Assembly: GCF_963422335.1 (NCBI RefSeq)
Contig: NZ_OY729424.1
Span: 3,596,001-3,660,000 of the forward strand
DNA: 64,000 bases
Origin: an uncultured Roseateles sp.
Lineage (GTDB): Bacteria; Pseudomonadota; Gammaproteobacteria; Burkholderiales; Burkholderiaceae_C
Direction: 5' to 3'
This document shows positions 62,494 through 64,000 of the stretch, one piece after another. The number at the start of each line of letters is the position of its first letter. Within the stretch, counting starts at the first letter, position 1. The notes beneath the pieces were generated by a model. It had not been told where the DNA came from and did no database searches. It was given only the letters and a program-made list of their open reading frames with translations. Both the position numbers and the translations under genes were made by a program.

Positions 62494-63072
62494 CTAGCTG
62501 ACAGGGAAGGTCGGCCCCGGAGCTGCCCGGAGCACGACGGCGCCATGCAGGGCCGCCAGCGCGCTCTTCAGCGATCCGCTGACCGCAGGCGACTCGACCA
62601 TCTCCGATTTGCTCATCTTCGAGCCCAGCAGTGCGATGGAGACCGAGGCATCCTCGACGATCAGGGCCGACATCGTCTTCAAGGTCTCGCGCAGCGCTGC
62701 ATCGGCATGGTGGGCCCGCGGCGAGGCATTCAGCACCGCCACCGGCTTGTCGACGAAGGCCTCCTGGCTGACCAGCCAGTCCAGCGCCGTCTTGATCACG
62801 CCGGTCACGCCGTGGGCATACTCGGGGCTGGCGATAAGCAGCGCGTCGGCTGCCGCCACTGCGTCGCGCAGGCGCTGCGCGGCCGGCGGTGCCTGCGCAT
62901 CAAGGTCGGGATTGAACAGCGGCAGTGCCGCCATGCCGTCGAACACAGTGACCCGTATCCCGGGCGGTGCCAGACGCGCGGCCGTGCGCAGCAGCGCGGC
63001 GTTGAGGGAGGCGGCGCGCAGGCTGCCGCAGAGGGCGAGGACTTGAATGCCCGAAGACCGGCGCTCGTTCAT
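62494..63072 (-). CDS. NADPH-dependent FMN reductase
   Basis: 192-residue flavodoxin-like reductase: the FMN phosphate-binding loop LCGSLRAASLNAALLRTA near the start and ASPEYAHGVTGVIKTALDWL in the middle, both typical of the ArsH/chromate-reductase group. Donor is NAD(P)H; likely acceptors are quinones, azo dyes or metal ions. Overlaps the SnoaL-like gene upstream (ATGA). Confidence 0.9.
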   Translation of the reverse strand: MNERRSSGIQVLALCGSLRAASLNAALLRTAARLAPPGIRVTVFDGMAALPLFNPDLDAQAPPAAQRLRDAVAAADALLIASPEYAHGVTGVIKTALDWLVSQEAFVDKPVAVLNASPRAHHADAALRETLKTMSALIVEDASVSIALLGSKMSKSEMVESPAVSGSLKSALAALHGAVVLRAAPGPTFPVS

Positions 63073-63443
63073 GCCGGCAATGCCTTCAGCTGCGCCGGGT
63101 CATAGAAAAACTGCTCCTCGGCGATGCGCTCGCCCTCCCAGCGCTGATAGGCCAATTCCTCCATCTGCATCACCGTGCCGTCCAGCCGTTCGAAGCGGAA
63201 GATCCAGCGGATCACAACCCTGTCGCCCTGCTGGAACACCGGGCGCACGCATTGCGAGTGCACCGCCTTCGTCTTGGCCAGGACCTTGCGCTCGCCCTCG
63301 GCCAGCAGATCCCGGCCTGCGCGTGGCGCCGTCATGTTCTCCTGCATCGAGGCCTGTTCGGTGTAGAACTCAAGAATGGCCTCGACGTGGGCGCCTTGCT
63401 CGACGCGGGTGATGAAACGCTCCAGTGTTTCTTGAGTGGGCAT
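63069..63443 (-). CDS. SnoaL-like / NTF2-fold protein
   Basis: 124-residue protein of the NTF2-like superfamily (ERFITRVEQGAHVEAILEFY, then VFQQGDRVVIRWIFRFERLDG and MQMEELAYQRWEGERIAEEQ). Such folds serve as small enzymes or ligand binders; role unknown. Its start codon precedes the end of the DUF488 gene by 32 bases, same strand. Its stop overlaps the FMN reductase start. Confidence 0.82.
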   Translation of the reverse strand: MPTQETLERFITRVEQGAHVEAILEFYTEQASMQENMTAPRAGRDLLAEGERKVLAKTKAVHSQCVRPVFQQGDRVVIRWIFRFERLDGTVMQMEELAYQRWEGERIAEEQFFYDPAQLKALPA

Positions 63444-63475
63444 GCAGTGGCTCCGGGTGCGCAGATGGCAGGGGT

Positions 63476-63865
63476 TCAGGGCTCGATCTTGGCGCCTTTT
63501 TCTGCGAGCAGTTCGCGCAGCACCGAGCGGTGGCAGCGGGCCTCGGTCTCGCAGTAGCAGCCCACAGAGAAATTGCTGCCTTGCGACAGCGTGGCCAGCA
63601 GCGCCAGCGAGTGCCCCGCTTCGGGCGTGGCCATTTCGGCACGGTACTTCTTGACGAACTGGGCCCATTGCGCCGGCGTCTCGGCGGTCTGGCCCAGCTT
63701 CATGGTGTCGGCGCTGGGTGCCAGATTGGGGTACCAGACGTCGTACCAGTTCTGCGTCGAGAACTCCGTCTTGGGCACGCCGCGTGGCGGGCGGCGCACC
63801 GTGCCGATGCGCGTGCCCTCATCGGCGCTGCGTGGGCTGCCGAGCCTGACGATGCGAAGTGTCAT
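63476..63865 (-). CDS. DUF488 family protein
   Basis: 129-residue member of DUF488 (MTLRIVRLGSPRSADEGTRI, NWYDVWYPNLAPS, FVKKYRAEM, GCYCETEARCHRSVLRELL). The conserved CYCE..CHR cysteines and histidine are present. Function of the family is unknown, though links to nucleic acid metabolism have been suggested. Seven bases separate it from the upstream VOC-type gene. Confidence 0.85.
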   Translation of the reverse strand: MTLRIVRLGSPRSADEGTRIGTVRRPPRGVPKTEFSTQNWYDVWYPNLAPSADTMKLGQTAETPAQWAQFVKKYRAEMATPEAGHSLALLATLSQGSNFSVGCYCETEARCHRSVLRELLAEKGAKIEP

Positions 63866-63871
63866 GACGGC

Positions 63872-64000
63872 TCAGCCTGCGATGGGCGTGCACAGCTCCA
63901 CCAGGGTGCCGTCCGGGGCCCTGACATAGGACACGACCTGGCCCCAGGGCTTGGCGCTGGGGGCGGTCAGCTCGGTGGCACCGTGTTCGATGGCGCGTGC
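63872..64000 (-). CDS. VOC (glyoxalase/bleomycin-resistance) family protein, partial
   Basis: Only the last 42 codons are in the window, running off the right edge on the minus strand. The visible end, KPWGQVVSYVRAPDGTLVEL then CTPIAG, matches the C-terminal beta-strands of VOC-fold proteins, including the metal-ligand Glu in LVELC. Start and substrate cannot be judged. Confidence 0.75.
   Translation of the reverse strand, partial: ARAIEHGATELTAPSAKPWGQVVSYVRAPDGTLVELCTPIAG

Overview
The window is GC-rich, densely coded chromosomal DNA from a betaproteobacterium, most likely Burkholderiales of the Roseateles/Rubrivivax/Leptothrix type. The grounds are family-level: a long RpoD with an acidic region 1.1 extension, a Burkholderiales-type 16-stranded porin, PEP-CTERM exported proteins, ArgA with fused kinase-like and GNAT domains, and the conserved order dnaX-ybaB-recR near the 4.5S RNA gene. 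No rRNA, tRNA, insertion sequence, phage or CRISPR array was seen.

Layout. (1) 1-11.9 kb is mostly housekeeping: the end of a beta-helical PEP-CTERM protein, ferrochelatase, a cyclase-FHA protein, rpoD with a clear promoter and terminator, dnaG, an H-NS-like gene with promoter and terminator, an orphan iron-type binding protein, a YggX-type protein and a MarR regulator. (2) 12.0-25.7 kb is a catabolic and uptake cluster. One tightly overlapping block holds an aldehyde dehydrogenase, a HAD hydrolase, a class III aminotransferase, an SDR, a Tm-1-like ATP-binding protein and a second SDR. A second block holds a Tat-exported binding protein, two ATPases, two permeases and a histone-deacetylase-like amidohydrolase, followed by a porin. 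Both blocks start at a nearly identical 20-bp site next to the divergent MarR gene, so they look like one regulon. The chemistry suggests an acylated amine or amino acid is imported, deacylated, transaminated and oxidised; the substrate is unknown. (3) 25.7-33.8 kb holds argA and a second export/uptake group: AraC regulator, DmpA-type aminopeptidase, DUF1329 protein and MFS transporter, with a DUF1302 protein divergent from the regulator. (4) 33.8-44.6 kb holds a PEP-CTERM subtilisin-like protease, hrpA, and two adjacent kinase-HDOD proteins, the first of which is a pseudokinase.

(5) 44.6-47.3 kb is an accessory patch with more AT-rich codon use: a DUF2806 protein, an odd Ala-rich protein with one EF-hand loop and a glycine-zipper tail, and a HEPN/MNT toxin-antitoxin pair beside the 4.5S RNA gene (ffs), which I place at about 47295-47389 on the minus strand. 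(6) 47.4-64.0 kb returns to core functions: an unknown secreted protein, a divergent AIR-synthase-like protein, dnaX, ybaB, recR, a MAPEG protein, mltD, gloB, a methyltransferase, rnhA and an RND efflux pair. It ends with a string of small minus-strand genes that includes a truncated 2'-5' RNA ligase and a 33-residue open frame.

The best candidates for something undescribed are the MarR-linked cluster (12.0-25.7 kb), the DmpA/DUF1329/DUF1302 group, the pseudokinase-HDOD/kinase-HDOD-GAF pair and the small protein at 45.9-46.5 kb. All functions are read from sequence motifs without database searches.
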